Source: Platycnemis pennipes (lineage: Eukaryota > Arthropoda > Insecta > Odonata > Platycnemididae). From it: a DNA stretch of 64,000 bases. Below are positions 45,616 through 55,837 of the stretch, piece by piece. The stretch spans positions 123,880,849 to 123,944,848 of the forward strand of contig OW121849.1 in NCBI GenBank assembly GCA_933228895.1. The letters run 5' to 3'. The translations under genes and the position numbers were made by a program. A model generated the notes under the pieces. It saw only the letters and a list, made by a program, of their open reading frames with translations. It was not told the origin of the DNA and did not search any database. How positions within the stretch are numbered: position 1 is the stretch's first letter; each line of letters begins with the position of its first letter.

Positions 45616-45685
45616 GGTGACTCTTGTTTCATTGCAAAAGATTTCCTTGAATGGTTGTTTTAATTTTCACATAATTTGAAATAAT
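45616..45685 (+). repeat. Direct repeat right of fold-back element
   Basis: Partner of 44595-44665; AGGTGACTCTTGTTTCATTG onward. Confidence 0.7.
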
Positions 45686-46534
45686 TGATTTGATTTTGAT
45701 GTACGTTTCCGCTCCGCGATGCAATCTCCGAACTTTTATTGCATTAATGTGGTGGTCTCTCTCCAGTTCAGATGTCAATTTTTACTTTTCAATAATCAGC
45801 TTTCATCCTTCTCTGATGAGTTCCACTAAGTATGACCCACGCTGACCACCATTAAAAAATAGAACTATATTTTTAGCGTTTCTTTACTTGAAAAGACACA
45901 TATTTCACGCCAATAATTTTCGAATTCAGAGACATAGGCCGATGGTTTTAAGTTACAATTCTGTGATATTATTAAGCCGTTTTATAACAGTCAAAGGACG
46001 GAGAGCTCTATATCATGGGACTGAAATAAATTGAAATAGAAGATTTATTTATTGTAAGATTTTCATCAATCGAGATTCATCAGCTAGTTTTTCATGCAGT
46101 CCAGAAACCTGAAGTATTTATGCCTTATTTATTCTCGTCACATTGTTGTCGTTGTTGTCACATTGAACATATACGTAGAAGCCGTATTTTCCCCTATTTC
46201 TGTTTTCAAATGAAGTACTATAATGTTTCAAGTGATTGAACAGGTTAAAAAGGATTGAATCTTGTGTACCAATTGAGAATTCAAAGTAAAGGAGCCTTCA
46301 CACCATAATGTTAAGAGAGGAGCATAATTAACCTGTCAGACTTGTATTACATATTGTATTACATATGTTATAAATATTTATGCTAAAGTATTCGTTGTCC
46401 CGTCCTTTGAATTGAATAGGTTACTTGGAACACAAGTTGATGTAAAGGGAGGTTGATTGTTAGTACATCCGAACTGAATTTGAAATATTAGGCTGAAGTT
46501 GACTTTAACCGGTGTGCGTATATAAAGTCCTGTA
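45686..46534. other. AT-rich DNA, nothing recognised
   Basis: No gene, RNA or element end could be supported between the direct repeat and the Harbinger element. Confidence 0.4.
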
Positions 46535-49330
46535 GGGCTATTCCGTACTTCGTTAAAAATCCGTCGTTAAGGTACCGATACCGACAAAGCGGGAATGTAA
46601 CGACACGTACTTAACGATAACCGTATTCTGTACCTCTGTCTACCGAGCAGTTGTCGTTACATAAAGGGCTACCGACGGTTCGGTTCATAGCGAATATGTA
46701 GCCATTAGAAGTGGGACCCTTGATGAGAGGCTAGGTTTTTCGACCAATGAGTGAGTTTCTACCATTTTCGAAATGAAGATAGAACCAATTAGAGAAGAGG
46801 ATGATGTTTTCAGAATAAATGGCGGTATACATGGGGTAAGTAGGCTTCTGCGCTAATAAATATTAATTTTAAATTACCTCTGTTAGTTATATATTCATTA
46901 ACTCTCTTATTCACAGTGGTCATACAGAAATATTACGAGTATTACAATAATATTTTGTTATGCTGCACCTTTATTTTCATTTAAAACGTATACAAAGGTA
47001 GGCATGGTGGCCGGGATTGATTTAATATTTCCTCGTAGGGCCTTATATACATTAATGCCACATACTACATTTTGTTGTAATCTTTAAACCTTTGGAATAA
47101 ACACCCTCATTCAAAGATTGGTTCACTGGATAGCCGGGGCATTGATATAAGATCTCCACAACCCCTAATTATATTCCCTAGACTCATCTATGTTGCCTGA
47201 CTTTTTAATTCCCACCTTAACGAGATATGAACATAAAATTTGCGATCGAATGCGCTCTGCAACTACTCGAGGTCCTCCCTGCCCTCTTTCTTGGTCCAGC
47301 TGATTTTCTGCATGTGGCATGGCTGCAATTTCTTCTTCAGCAGGAAGATCCCTCATTGTATGTTGTGGCTCCTCATCATGTTGTGTAGGACTGCACAGGC
47401 ATTTACTATTTTCCCTGATAATGCAGGGTTGTACATGAGTACCCGTTGGTACAATAGACATCTCCATACAGATTTAAAAACTCCAAAAAACATTTCGACA
47501 ACACTTCTTGCTTTGCAGTGTTGGTCTGTGTATGCATGTTGTCGCGTGCCTTCTGCATGATTTGGCATTGGGGTCATTAACTACGGCTCCAAAGGGTATC
47601 CTGAATCGCCTGAAATGTTGAAAGAACCTTGATTAGATTGCCTCATCTAATATGGGAACACATTTAAAAGAGTAAGAAATAATTAGTCTCTCATAAATAT
47701 TCTTTTAATATATATCTGTATTTTTGTCATACCAATCAGCCAAGTGCGACGCTCACCACGGTTGTAATGTATCTCCATAGATCTTCTTACTGGGGAAACA
47801 CTCCATATGTATGCATCATGTCTGGCTCCTGGGTATTTAGCACATATATTAAGTATAACCAGGTCTGGGTCCACAATCTGAAACGAAATTTCATTGAGCC
47901 CCTGAAGAATAACATAAACATTTGGTGATAATTTGCAACTAGTGATGGTTATACTAACAGCCTGCACATTAAGAGAATGATTGCCATGTTGATTGACATA
48001 TTCTTCTTCATGATCATTAGGAGCCAAAATGTTGATGACAGTGCAGTCAATTGCGCCAGTTGCTCCCTCAAATGGCTGTGGTGCATCCTGGAATTTGGCT
48101 TTTGCCATTTCTCTTTCATCATGGCTCATAGGGAACTTGACCCATGATCTTAGGAAGACTTCATTGAGTAGGCCAGTTACTTGGTTTATGGCCCTACTAA
48201 CTGCAGGTTGGCTGATATTAAGGTCAACTGTATTCCCAGTTGCCCGTTGAAAACTCCCGGTTGCATAGAAATTAACTGCAACAAGTAACTGAAAAAATTC
48301 AAAGTAAAATATGACTTGCATGCCTTCACACTTGTCTGTATAGATGTCACACATAATTACTTTAATATTAATAGGTAAGTACCTTTAATTCGGGTGCTAG
48401 GCCATTTGGACGTTCTCTTCTTAAATACGGTCTCATTTCCACGACTATTTCCATAGCTAGCTCCTCCGGGCTGATTCTGTAATTTTGCATGAATTCTGCT
48501 CGCGGTAATTCATAGGGATTTTGTGTATCCCTCAATTGTCTACGTTCCACTCTCCTGTTTACTCTTTCTACCCTTTCATCCGGGTAGTCTAACTCCCAAG
48601 CGAGATAGTACATGGCCATTCTGTTACCTAAAGAGCATTTTGGTTAAATTACACTATAGAAAACATTAGCAAAACAGGAAATATAGGAAAAGGATTTACT
48701 GAAAATCGCATGCGCAAACATTTACTTACTAAATTTGGCTAATATGTTTCATTTGATCAAAATGATCAATGTTTCCTACCTAATTGTAGTTCCTCCGGTT
48801 CATTTCATACAATTACAAGATAAAACTATACTATGTATTAAAACAACACGTTCGGAATTATTAGTCCGGAATATGTTGGAACATGCCCATTGCTTTATAT
48901 AAATTGTATTAAGACATTCAACTTATCATGAGTACTATACATACGCTTCAAAGAAAAGCATTCTTCCAATACATAACTATCCTATTAACATTTCAAACTA
49001 CCGATACGAAAAACTAGAATTAATGAATATCATTCAGTTTTAAGAAGTAAGTTTCCTTACCTTAACACAGGTGTTGTTTCTTCTCGTTAAGTTCTCTGTG
49101 TATGATTCCTCTTGCACAAAATACGACGCTAACGATCTTGAAACAAAATTAACGAGGGGTAACTAACCCATCGGTAGCTTTCCGACACTTTTCGCTTCAT
49201 AACGACAGTTTTACCGAAAAAATTCGCTATTGAACACGTACGGAATCGCATTTGTCGGAAGGGCGTCGTTTCGGTAACTACCGAACCGAATTCCATCGCT
49301 AAGCCCTCGTAACGAAGTACGGAATAGGCC
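46535..49330 (-). mobile_element. PIF/Harbinger element 1, 2796 bp
   Basis: The left end GGGCTATTCCGTACTTCG and the reverse of the right end (GGCCTATTCCGTACTTCG) are inverted termini followed inside by CGTTAC/ACCGA words on both sides. It encodes a three-exon Harbinger transposase on the minus strand. Flanking TAG (left) and TAA (right) are an imperfect version of the 3-bp TWA target duplication. The usual second protein (a Myb/SANT-like DNA-binding partner) was not found; ATGGCGGTATACATGG|GGTAAGT at about 46820 might be a leftover first exon. It touches Harbinger element 2. Confidence 0.88.
47165..48619 (-). pseudogene. Harbinger transposase, three exons, one stop and one frameshift
   Basis: Exon 1 is 48383-48619 (ATG at 48619; RISPEELAMEIV..LAPELK), exon 2 is 47733-48288 and exon 3 runs from 47609 down. 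Donors GTACTTAC and GTATGAC and acceptors TTTTTTCAG and CATTTCAG join LK-LLVAVNFYATGSFQ and WLIG-DSGYPLEP in frame. Helix-turn-helix-like ISQPAVSRAINQV follows. The DDE triad is complete: Asp in GAIDCTVI, Asp in GARHDAYIWS and Glu in VVEMFFGVFK. Defects: TAG at 47581-47583, where the family has Trp after Glu-Pro, and a frameshift at about 47355 before the tail RDLPAEEEIAAM. The enzyme would cut and paste the element with a partner protein in the nucleus. The small number of lesions suggests relatively recent loss. Confidence 0.92.
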
Positions 49331-49336
49331 TAACTA

Positions 49337-51220
49337 GGCGGAATTCTGTACATCCTACCGACACCTATCGGTGTCGCTAACTCCCCCGACCGACAAATAT
49401 CGGTAAGAGCGATTCCGGTGACGCATTCTACCGACACTTGTCGTTAATTTTACCGATACTTGTCGGTAACGACGACTGAGCCTACCGACGATTTCCAAAC
49501 CCACGCTAGGCCTTACCGACATGTATTTCGTCTCTTCGCCAACTGCATGCTGGGTAAAAACAGTGATAGATCGGTCTACGCATAGCGACGGGCGTATGTT
49601 TTGATTATCTACGAGCTTGGTTTTGATGAATTGACTTGTGCAAATTGGTAGGTTTTCTGAGAACTGAGATCGTCCTTTATTTGCATTTCCATATTATTAT
49701 TAAGTTACAATCTTAACGGTATAATTCGCGCTAGTTATATTCGTCCTTAATTGGCAAAATTAGCGCATCCAAAACAAGTTTGCTTTAAAGTGTCCAAAGT
49801 GCGGAGAGTGAGCGGTGATTTAAGTTCTTCTAACCTTTATTAAATAAAAATACAGTTTTATTTATAATTTTCTATTTACTAAGTACCTATATTTTTACTT
49901 CAATTACTATACTATTTATATGCAATTGCAGTTTGATGTATTTAAATGTTTGACGGTAGAAACTTTATCGCTAGACTAGTAATGCATTTTACATCAGAGT
50001 GGTTGGTGTTTTTTAATTATCAGCCCAAAGAATGGCAGAGGGATATCTTGCTTTAGATCAAATTTTTATGTAATATGTAGAAAGTAGACTCGAACGTCGA
50101 CGATCGTGCCGGGGGATACGAGAGTAAAAGGGAAGCCCACGACCCGTTTGAGCTGGACAACGAGGATTTTATCAATTTATTTCGCCTCTACCCACATGTT
50201 GATTTGGTTCTCATTGAAACATTTCGGCCGATATTGCAGCGGGAGCGGTCGATCCTCATTGCGAGTGAGCAGTGTGTTCAGTTCATTCCAATGCATTTTC
50301 AAACGAACGCAAGTCATTATTCACTTCACTGTTTCTTTGTCAGGGTCACTTTTACTTCCGTACCAATTAGTGTTCTAATTCTTAAGATTGCCTCCCAAAA
50401 AAACAAACGTTACTTACAAACAAACTTACACGTTAGCCGAATGCTGCCTACTACTTTCTGTGATGTCTCTATAATATTTAATTTCGACGAAGATGTGTAC
50501 ACAATTCTACCAAGTAATCTAATAAATATATTATTATTACATTCCTCCTCCATGTAGCAATTCCCTCTCGACCTGACTTGAGCTTCTCGACTATTGTTTG
50601 GACCATCGTAGGTTTTAATTTTTAATTTAATCTTGTTTGTGCACGTATAGTAACTTGAATATGTAATTGTTGGCTTAGTTAATGGCACTTGAATACAGTC
50701 CATCAGAACCATATAGACGTGTGTTATTTCTCGATCGTAAAATCGTACCCAATTTCGCAGTACGTAATCAATAACAAAGTATGAATAAAGATTTCATTCG
50801 AATTACCTACATGCAATCCCCTCAGTTTCAACTAATCCCACCTTTCATCCTGCCTTTGGTATTAACTTCTCTTCGACTTTATGCATGATCCTTGAATGAA
50901 TGTGAATCACAAATGATCCACGTCCAGTCCACTGTTGATTTCAAATAACATTACTACGCTAAGTTCCGATGAAATATTTCGCATATCGATGGTGCACTTT
51001 TTCCTGTTTGTGTCATGCTATATCATTGGTCAAAACGTATAGCCTCGCGCGCAGGTGCTACTTCCTTACCGATAAATGCTTGACGTCAGAGTTAGGTCGC
51101 TTGCACCGACAACTGTCGGTAGCTGGCGGGTGCAGAATAGCTCGACCGTCGGTACAAGCGACGACCGTCGGTAGCCACCGATACCGATAGGTATCGTTAG
51201 TTGTGTACAGAATTCCGCCC
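49337..51220 (+). mobile_element. PIF/Harbinger element 2, 1884 bp, internally deleted
   Basis: The left end GGCGGAATTCTGTACA and the reverse of the right end (GGCGGAATTCTGTACACAAC) are inverted termini. Both subterminal regions are packed with ACCGACA-N2-TGTCGGT-type palindromes (for example 49357-49376, 49398, 49431, 49453; right side 51105-51200). Flanking CTA and CTG are an imperfect 3-bp duplication. It holds only the start of a transposase (50115-50280). The element begins 7 bp after element 1 ends. Confidence 0.82.
50115..50290 (+). pseudogene. Harbinger transposase N-terminal fragment
   Basis: One plus-strand frame reads HDPFELDNEDFINLFRLYPH followed by VDLVLIETFRPILQRERS, the N-terminal block of Harbinger transposases (compare FMQNYRISPEELAMEIV..MRPYLRRER in element 1, same spacing). 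The family's next block (LQVL..L.F.ATGS) and the whole DDE core are absent; sequence after about 50290 is not transposase-like. The copy is therefore deleted rather than merely mutated. Confidence 0.75.
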
Positions 51221-51269
51221 CTGAGGTCCTTTTGTGAAGATAACTTTGGTGTTTGGGTGTACCTCTCGT

Positions 51270-52096
51270 ATATCGATTATGCATCGCGAATATTCAGGTG
51301 TGTTACCAGACGTTTCGTGTCCGTTGCTGGTCATTTTATCTGAGGGAATGAAGTAGCTGTCGAGTCGGGGGTATTAATACAGTACTTTATGGAGGGAAGA
51401 GGATGGAAAAGGGGTGGAGTGGAAGGGATTGCATTTTTATTTAGGTTCAAAGCAGGGTCCCACGTGTGGCTGATTTGGAGGCCACGTTCCCTATTGTAAT
51501 TTTGCTTACATTTTCTAACCTCCAACACTTCGCGGAGATCAGCCGGGGCTTTATCACCTTCGCGATTATCTTTGTTTCTCAGAGGTCATTAGCGTGCTCC
51601 GAGGCAGCATTTTCTACTACCAATGACTATAAGGGTTGTCCCAATCGAATGGCCTGCTTGTGTTCTTCTAGATGGGTTTTAACGGTGCATCCTGTTTCGC
51701 CGATATATCTACATCTACACGATACCCTGCAAGCCACCGCGAGGGTGTGCGGCAGGGGGTGAAGATCACCAAGCATGCACTACTAACATGCAAACAAGCA
51801 ACTATAGTGTCTCGTGCAACTAGATTGTTAGTATCTATAGTTTTTAAGGGGTTAATACATGCATCATGCACTACAGACTACTATATTTCTTCTTGCAAGT
51901 TTGGCATGACATCTTATACACTCCTTCCACTTGAAATTGTTTTGTGTCCTTCGCACTTTTGTGCACTCTTCAGGCAGTTTCTATTTTTTAAAAGTGGGTT
52001 GAACACAGTGTTGATTTCATGCCTGCGGAGGATGTTTCTTATTCTATCCGTTATGCTCCGGACGCCAGGCAGGAAGGCTTTCTTGGGTGCATAGTA
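51270..52096 (-). pseudogene. Penelope-like element (PLE) C-terminal relic, copy 1
   Basis: Minus-strand order: KKAFLPGVRSITDRIRNILR, then RHEINTVFNPLL at about 52070-51970, QVEGVYKMSCQTCKKKY at about 51935-51887, then, beyond a LINE insertion, YIGETGCTVKTHLEEHKQAI at about 51704-51645, and a tail LEVRKCKQNYNRERGL near 51500. GVY..C..C...YIGETG..V..HL.EH is the GIY-YIG endonuclease of Penelope elements, with its Cys pair, which nicks the target. The reverse transcriptase upstream is missing (sequence diverges at 52096). A stop and frameshift lie near 51625. A second copy is at 59375-59880. Confidence 0.88.
51709..51881 (-). mobile_element. LINE Tail-A copy inside PLE copy 1
   Basis: Minus orientation, from CTACATCTACACGATACCC to CATGCATCATGCACTACAG. 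Flanked by TATAT at 51704-51708 and 51882-51886. The empty site is visible in the second PLE copy (GACGATATATTTCTTCTTGC at 59532-59551), proving a 173-bp insertion with a 5-bp duplication. Confidence 0.93.
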
Positions 52097-52413
52097 GGTA
52101 AAATTACCAAAAAAATTAGCTGATTAAAGCTGAAGTTAATATTTGTGAAAAGGAACTAGTAAAATTAAATGTTACTCTTATGAAAAAGCAACTGATTGAA
52201 GTGAAAAAAGTAACTTCTACGTTAAAATATACTTTTTCAGTTACTTTGGTTAATTGTAGTAATAGAGGGCTTGATGGTTTTTCGTTTTGAAAAACAAAGC
52301 GATCACTGAAAACTCATTGTGGTTTCTTCCATCCGTATCCATTTGTTAAAATATATTACAAGTGGGGACTTTCGTTTTAATTCCATGTGTCCGGAGTGTT
52401 GTTGGTCAGGTTT
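52097..52413. other. AT-rich DNA, nothing recognised
   Basis: Rich in GTAACT/AGTTAC and TTAAATGTTACT words; no feature could be supported. Confidence 0.4.
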
Positions 52414-54659
52414 CCTGCGGGTTGATTCTGTAAATGTCATAGGCGTCATAACTATTGTTCTCATGACCGACCGTCATACTTATGACGGTCCGTCATAAGA
52501 AGCGATTCTGTAGATGCCATAGGAGTCATAACTTCGTCGTCGCCGTCAAAACGTACGACGGTCAAAATTCTCCGTCATAGCTCGGTCATAGCCGTCATAA
52601 GGACTCAGAATAGGAGTGTTTTTGTTGAAAACGATATCTTGTGATTTTGTTTTGTAAAAAGGACAGATATCAAGCTGACAGGTAAAAGCACAGCGATATT
52701 GTAATTAAAATTGTGAATCTGTAGTGTTGTAATACGCACATCCTCCTGACATATTTATTATAGATAGAATGGAAGCGCTCTACTTCCTTGCTATTTGGAG
52801 AGCAATCTAAGGCAAAGACAAGATCGACGACAATTTCGTCTTATTCGCCGTTAGTTGAGGGGGTTGAGGGATACACACATCCTTTTGAAATAAGCGAAAA
52901 ATATTTTAGAACACTCTTCTGCATTTCCAAAGGACTGGCTCGAGATGACCACCTAGCTGAGCCCTAAAATCTTAATAATTAAGCAGACTATAGTTTTCCA
53001 GTCCATTTGTAGGTTGGTTCCGTGATTTAAAAATGTTCATTCTAGTATTTAAAAACTCGAACGTTCCGTGCATATGAGTGCATGCAACTGTTACCAATTT
53101 GCAATGATTTATTCTGACGGCAATAAGATTGATGTCCCATTACGCGAAACTGCATTGAGCAACTGTTTGGTATAATGAAAAGTAATCGACGATGCCTGCA
53201 CTATAAGCCAACTTTGCAGTAAAAATATTAATTTCCTGTACCGTGGTGCACAACCTATTGTTGATGCACCGCCTCGACATGCAGGGAGGGTATATCCCAC
53301 ATCTAGAATTTTTGGAGGAGGTGGTTGTTTTACCGTATATAGGTTGAGATGTCAGGGAAACTGCAATAAGGAGATTATTACATTAAAAGAAATTCATTTC
53401 TATGCGGATATTCAACTTTTTTAATATGACACTACGGTAAGCTCTGAATATCCCCTAACGATTGCTTGTGATTGATCTCTTTCAGCAAGCCTGTGGGTCA
53501 TGCAACAATGACTGTAGTCCTATGGCTGAATGACTTACTGAAGCTCGACTAAGATAATTTCATGAACTATCTTCTATGAACTGACTTCATGAACTACCCA
53601 CTTTTAATCCTACTTAAGTTCTATTCATGCACCCTTAACCATTTCCTGTGCTAGTACTATGCAATTATGAGAATACAAGCCATATGAGCCGCTAAGAGAA
53701 CATATACATGATCAAATCGTATTTCTAACACTACGCATTCACGAAAGCATTATATTTTAATAATAATAATAGTAGTATTTTTTACGGCCATGGAGCCCTT
53801 TTACAAAAATAAAAAGTATGACAATACAAAGTCAAATATAGAGGAGTAAACAACACTCATTATCTTTATAATTAGCCTAAAACTATGAACATTTTCATGA
53901 GACTTTGTAAACCAAATTTTATAAAATAATTTAATATGAGATAGAAAAAAAACCAAATATTTAACACTTAAATTACGGCTATGCTAGAAGACACAAGGTA
54001 AATACATACAGAACCTATAAGTAAGAAAAATATGTACTACCAAAAAACCATATGATCATAATAGTGAGTACCAGAAAAACTACACTCCTTATATAACTTC
54101 AGACTCAGATATTTAGAACAATCTTTGCACACTAAATTATCACAATAACTGTTACAGTTACGCATTGCACATTAGTGGACTGTTTCAGATTACATCCGTT
54201 TTGTAGAACGTCCATACTACTTATACACTACGTTGGATTTGTCATCATTAACTAAAACCCATTCGTTCTTAAGTTGCTATTCAGCCACATTAATACGAAT
54301 CCATGAATGAAAATAACATCAGTGCATGACATGCAATAATTACTTTCGAAAGATTTGACTTCAATACTCTCTTGAACGGACTTCATCTTCATTACTTGTT
54401 TAAAAATATTCTCCAAGTCACAGCTGATGAAATGTGTCGAACGCTCCCATTGGCTTTTCTCATTTTCTTAGGACTACCAACATACTAAATTCTACATTTT
54501 CATGGCGATGCTCAACTGTTCACTTATCGTCCGTCATAGGCGTCATAAGCCTTATGACGGTAGCTTATGGAGTCGCTCGAATGTCATAGCCGTCATAAGT
54601 TGCCCGTCATAGCTATCACCCTTATGACGCCTATGACATTTACAGAATTGACGCGCAGG
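52414..54659. mobile_element. TIR element, 2246 bp, without transposase
   Basis: The left edge CCTGCGGGTTGATTCTGTAA and the reverse of the right edge (CCTGCGCGTCAATTCTGTAA) continue identically through ATGTCATAGGCGTCATAA, giving inverted repeats of about 38 bp with three mismatches. Both subterminal zones (52440-52600 and 54527-54640) are filled with CGTCATA/TATGACG words in both orientations, including ACCGTCATA..TATGACGG. The interior has no recognisable protein. The ATTCTGTA terminal motif resembles the nearby Harbinger element 2. Target duplications were not found. Confidence 0.8.
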
Positions 54660-55263
54660 TGTCTGCTGAAAGGATTGGGCGATTTTCCCAATGAGGTGTA
54701 TCTCCAATTCCGGGGTTTTTAATTGTGTGCAATTGTCGTGAATGTAAGACTTTCTGACTAAACATGGTACGTCTGTAATTTGCCCCAAAGATTGTTCTGA
54801 ATTGTAGAAAGTTCTGTAAGGTTAGTTTTTTATATCGATCCTTACATTGCGATGTAAAGTATCCCTTCACTATTGTGAAATTGCAGTGGAAACGGCTTAG
54901 ATATATAGAGTTGTAGCAGATACTGAGGGTGTGTCCTGCGCACCTTTTCTCGCGATTCACTGGGGGCTGATGTACTGACGACGCGTTGTCGCCGAGTAAG
55001 GCATGCGTAGACTGGCGCATTGTAACAGATAAATTAGTTTGCATGAAGCCCTACCCTTCGCTATCCGTCATATGTTTTTAGGCAACCCTTCTTTCTCGGC
55101 TTCAACTATGCAATATTGACGACGCATTATGTCACCGAGTAAGGCATACGAGCCCTCCAGGACATTTTCTTCGCGTGATTTCGTGTTCTCTCGTCTGAGG
55201 GTGCATTCCTAAACTTTGGCGGCCACTCCCCTCCACCCCGCTTTTGTTTGAATGTATTCGTCT
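54660..55263. other. Unclassified region with a conserved minus-strand peptide
   Basis: Two minus-strand frames (134 and 82 codons) are open. GACGACGC..GT.CCGAGTAAGGCAT occurs at about 54977 and 55117, a direct repeat 140 bp apart. The second frame extends into the tandem repeat at 55264 and includes CPNLGAKVAQQTNGKIK. The repeated copy at 55527-55780 keeps most of that wording. No family was recognised. Confidence 0.35.
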
Positions 55264-55780
55264 GGGTCTATTCAGTGCAATCTTGCACAAATACCCTTGT
55301 ATTCTTAGATACCATTTTATTTTCCCATTCGTCTGTTGGGCAACCTTAGCGCCCAAATTCGGACAGGTGACATTCTCCAAAACTTAACGAGAAAAAATAA
55401 ATGAAGTTAGTTTTGTATCAGCTAATGCATGACTTTAACGATTAAAAGTTAACTCTTATAAAAAGTAACGATAACATTAACCATATTTTTAACGATTAAT
55501 TTTAATCGTTAATCTCAACTAGCTTTGGGCCTATTCATTGCATTCTTGCAAAACTACCCTTGCATTCCTAGATACGGTTTTATTTTCCCATTTGTCTGTT
55601 GGGCAACCTTGGCGCCCATATTCGGACAGGTAGCATAGGTAGGTATTAGCATAAAATTAACGAAAAAAAATAAATGAAATTATTTTAGTACCAGTTAATG
55701 CATAACTTTAACAATTAAATTATATAGTTAACCACACACAAAATGATTAATTTTAATCGTTAATCACAACTTTGGTTGGA
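55264..55780. repeat. Two-unit tandem duplication, period 263 bp
   Basis: Unit 1 (55264-55526) and unit 2 (55527-55780) share CTATTCAKTGCA, CATTTGTCTGTTGGGCAACC, TTCGGACAGGT and TTAATTTTAATCGTTAATC. On the minus strand both encode CPN(L/M)GAKVAQQTNGKIK, with unit 2 gaining a stop about 10 codons later. The ends are AT-rich with inverted TTAATTTTAATCGTTAA words. Confidence 0.8.
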
Positions 55781-55837
55781 ACCTATATTAGGAGGATGGA
55801 AATTGCAAGGGAGTTGAGAAACTTAAGCAGCGCAAAG

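Noticed and set aside
47683..48354. Host HARBI1-like gene instead of a transposon
   Set aside because: It sits between matching inverted termini and carries a stop and a frameshift, so it is a transposon copy, not a domesticated gene.
50410..50712. 100-codon minus-strand frame in Harbinger element 2 as its partner DNA-binding gene
   Set aside because: It contains no recognisable Myb/SANT or MADF helix pattern and lies in AT-rich sequence where chance frames are expected.
52414..52420. CCTGCG..CGCAGG as a target duplication of the 2.2-kb TIR element
   Set aside because: The two copies are inverted relative to each other, not direct, so they belong to the terminal inverted repeat.
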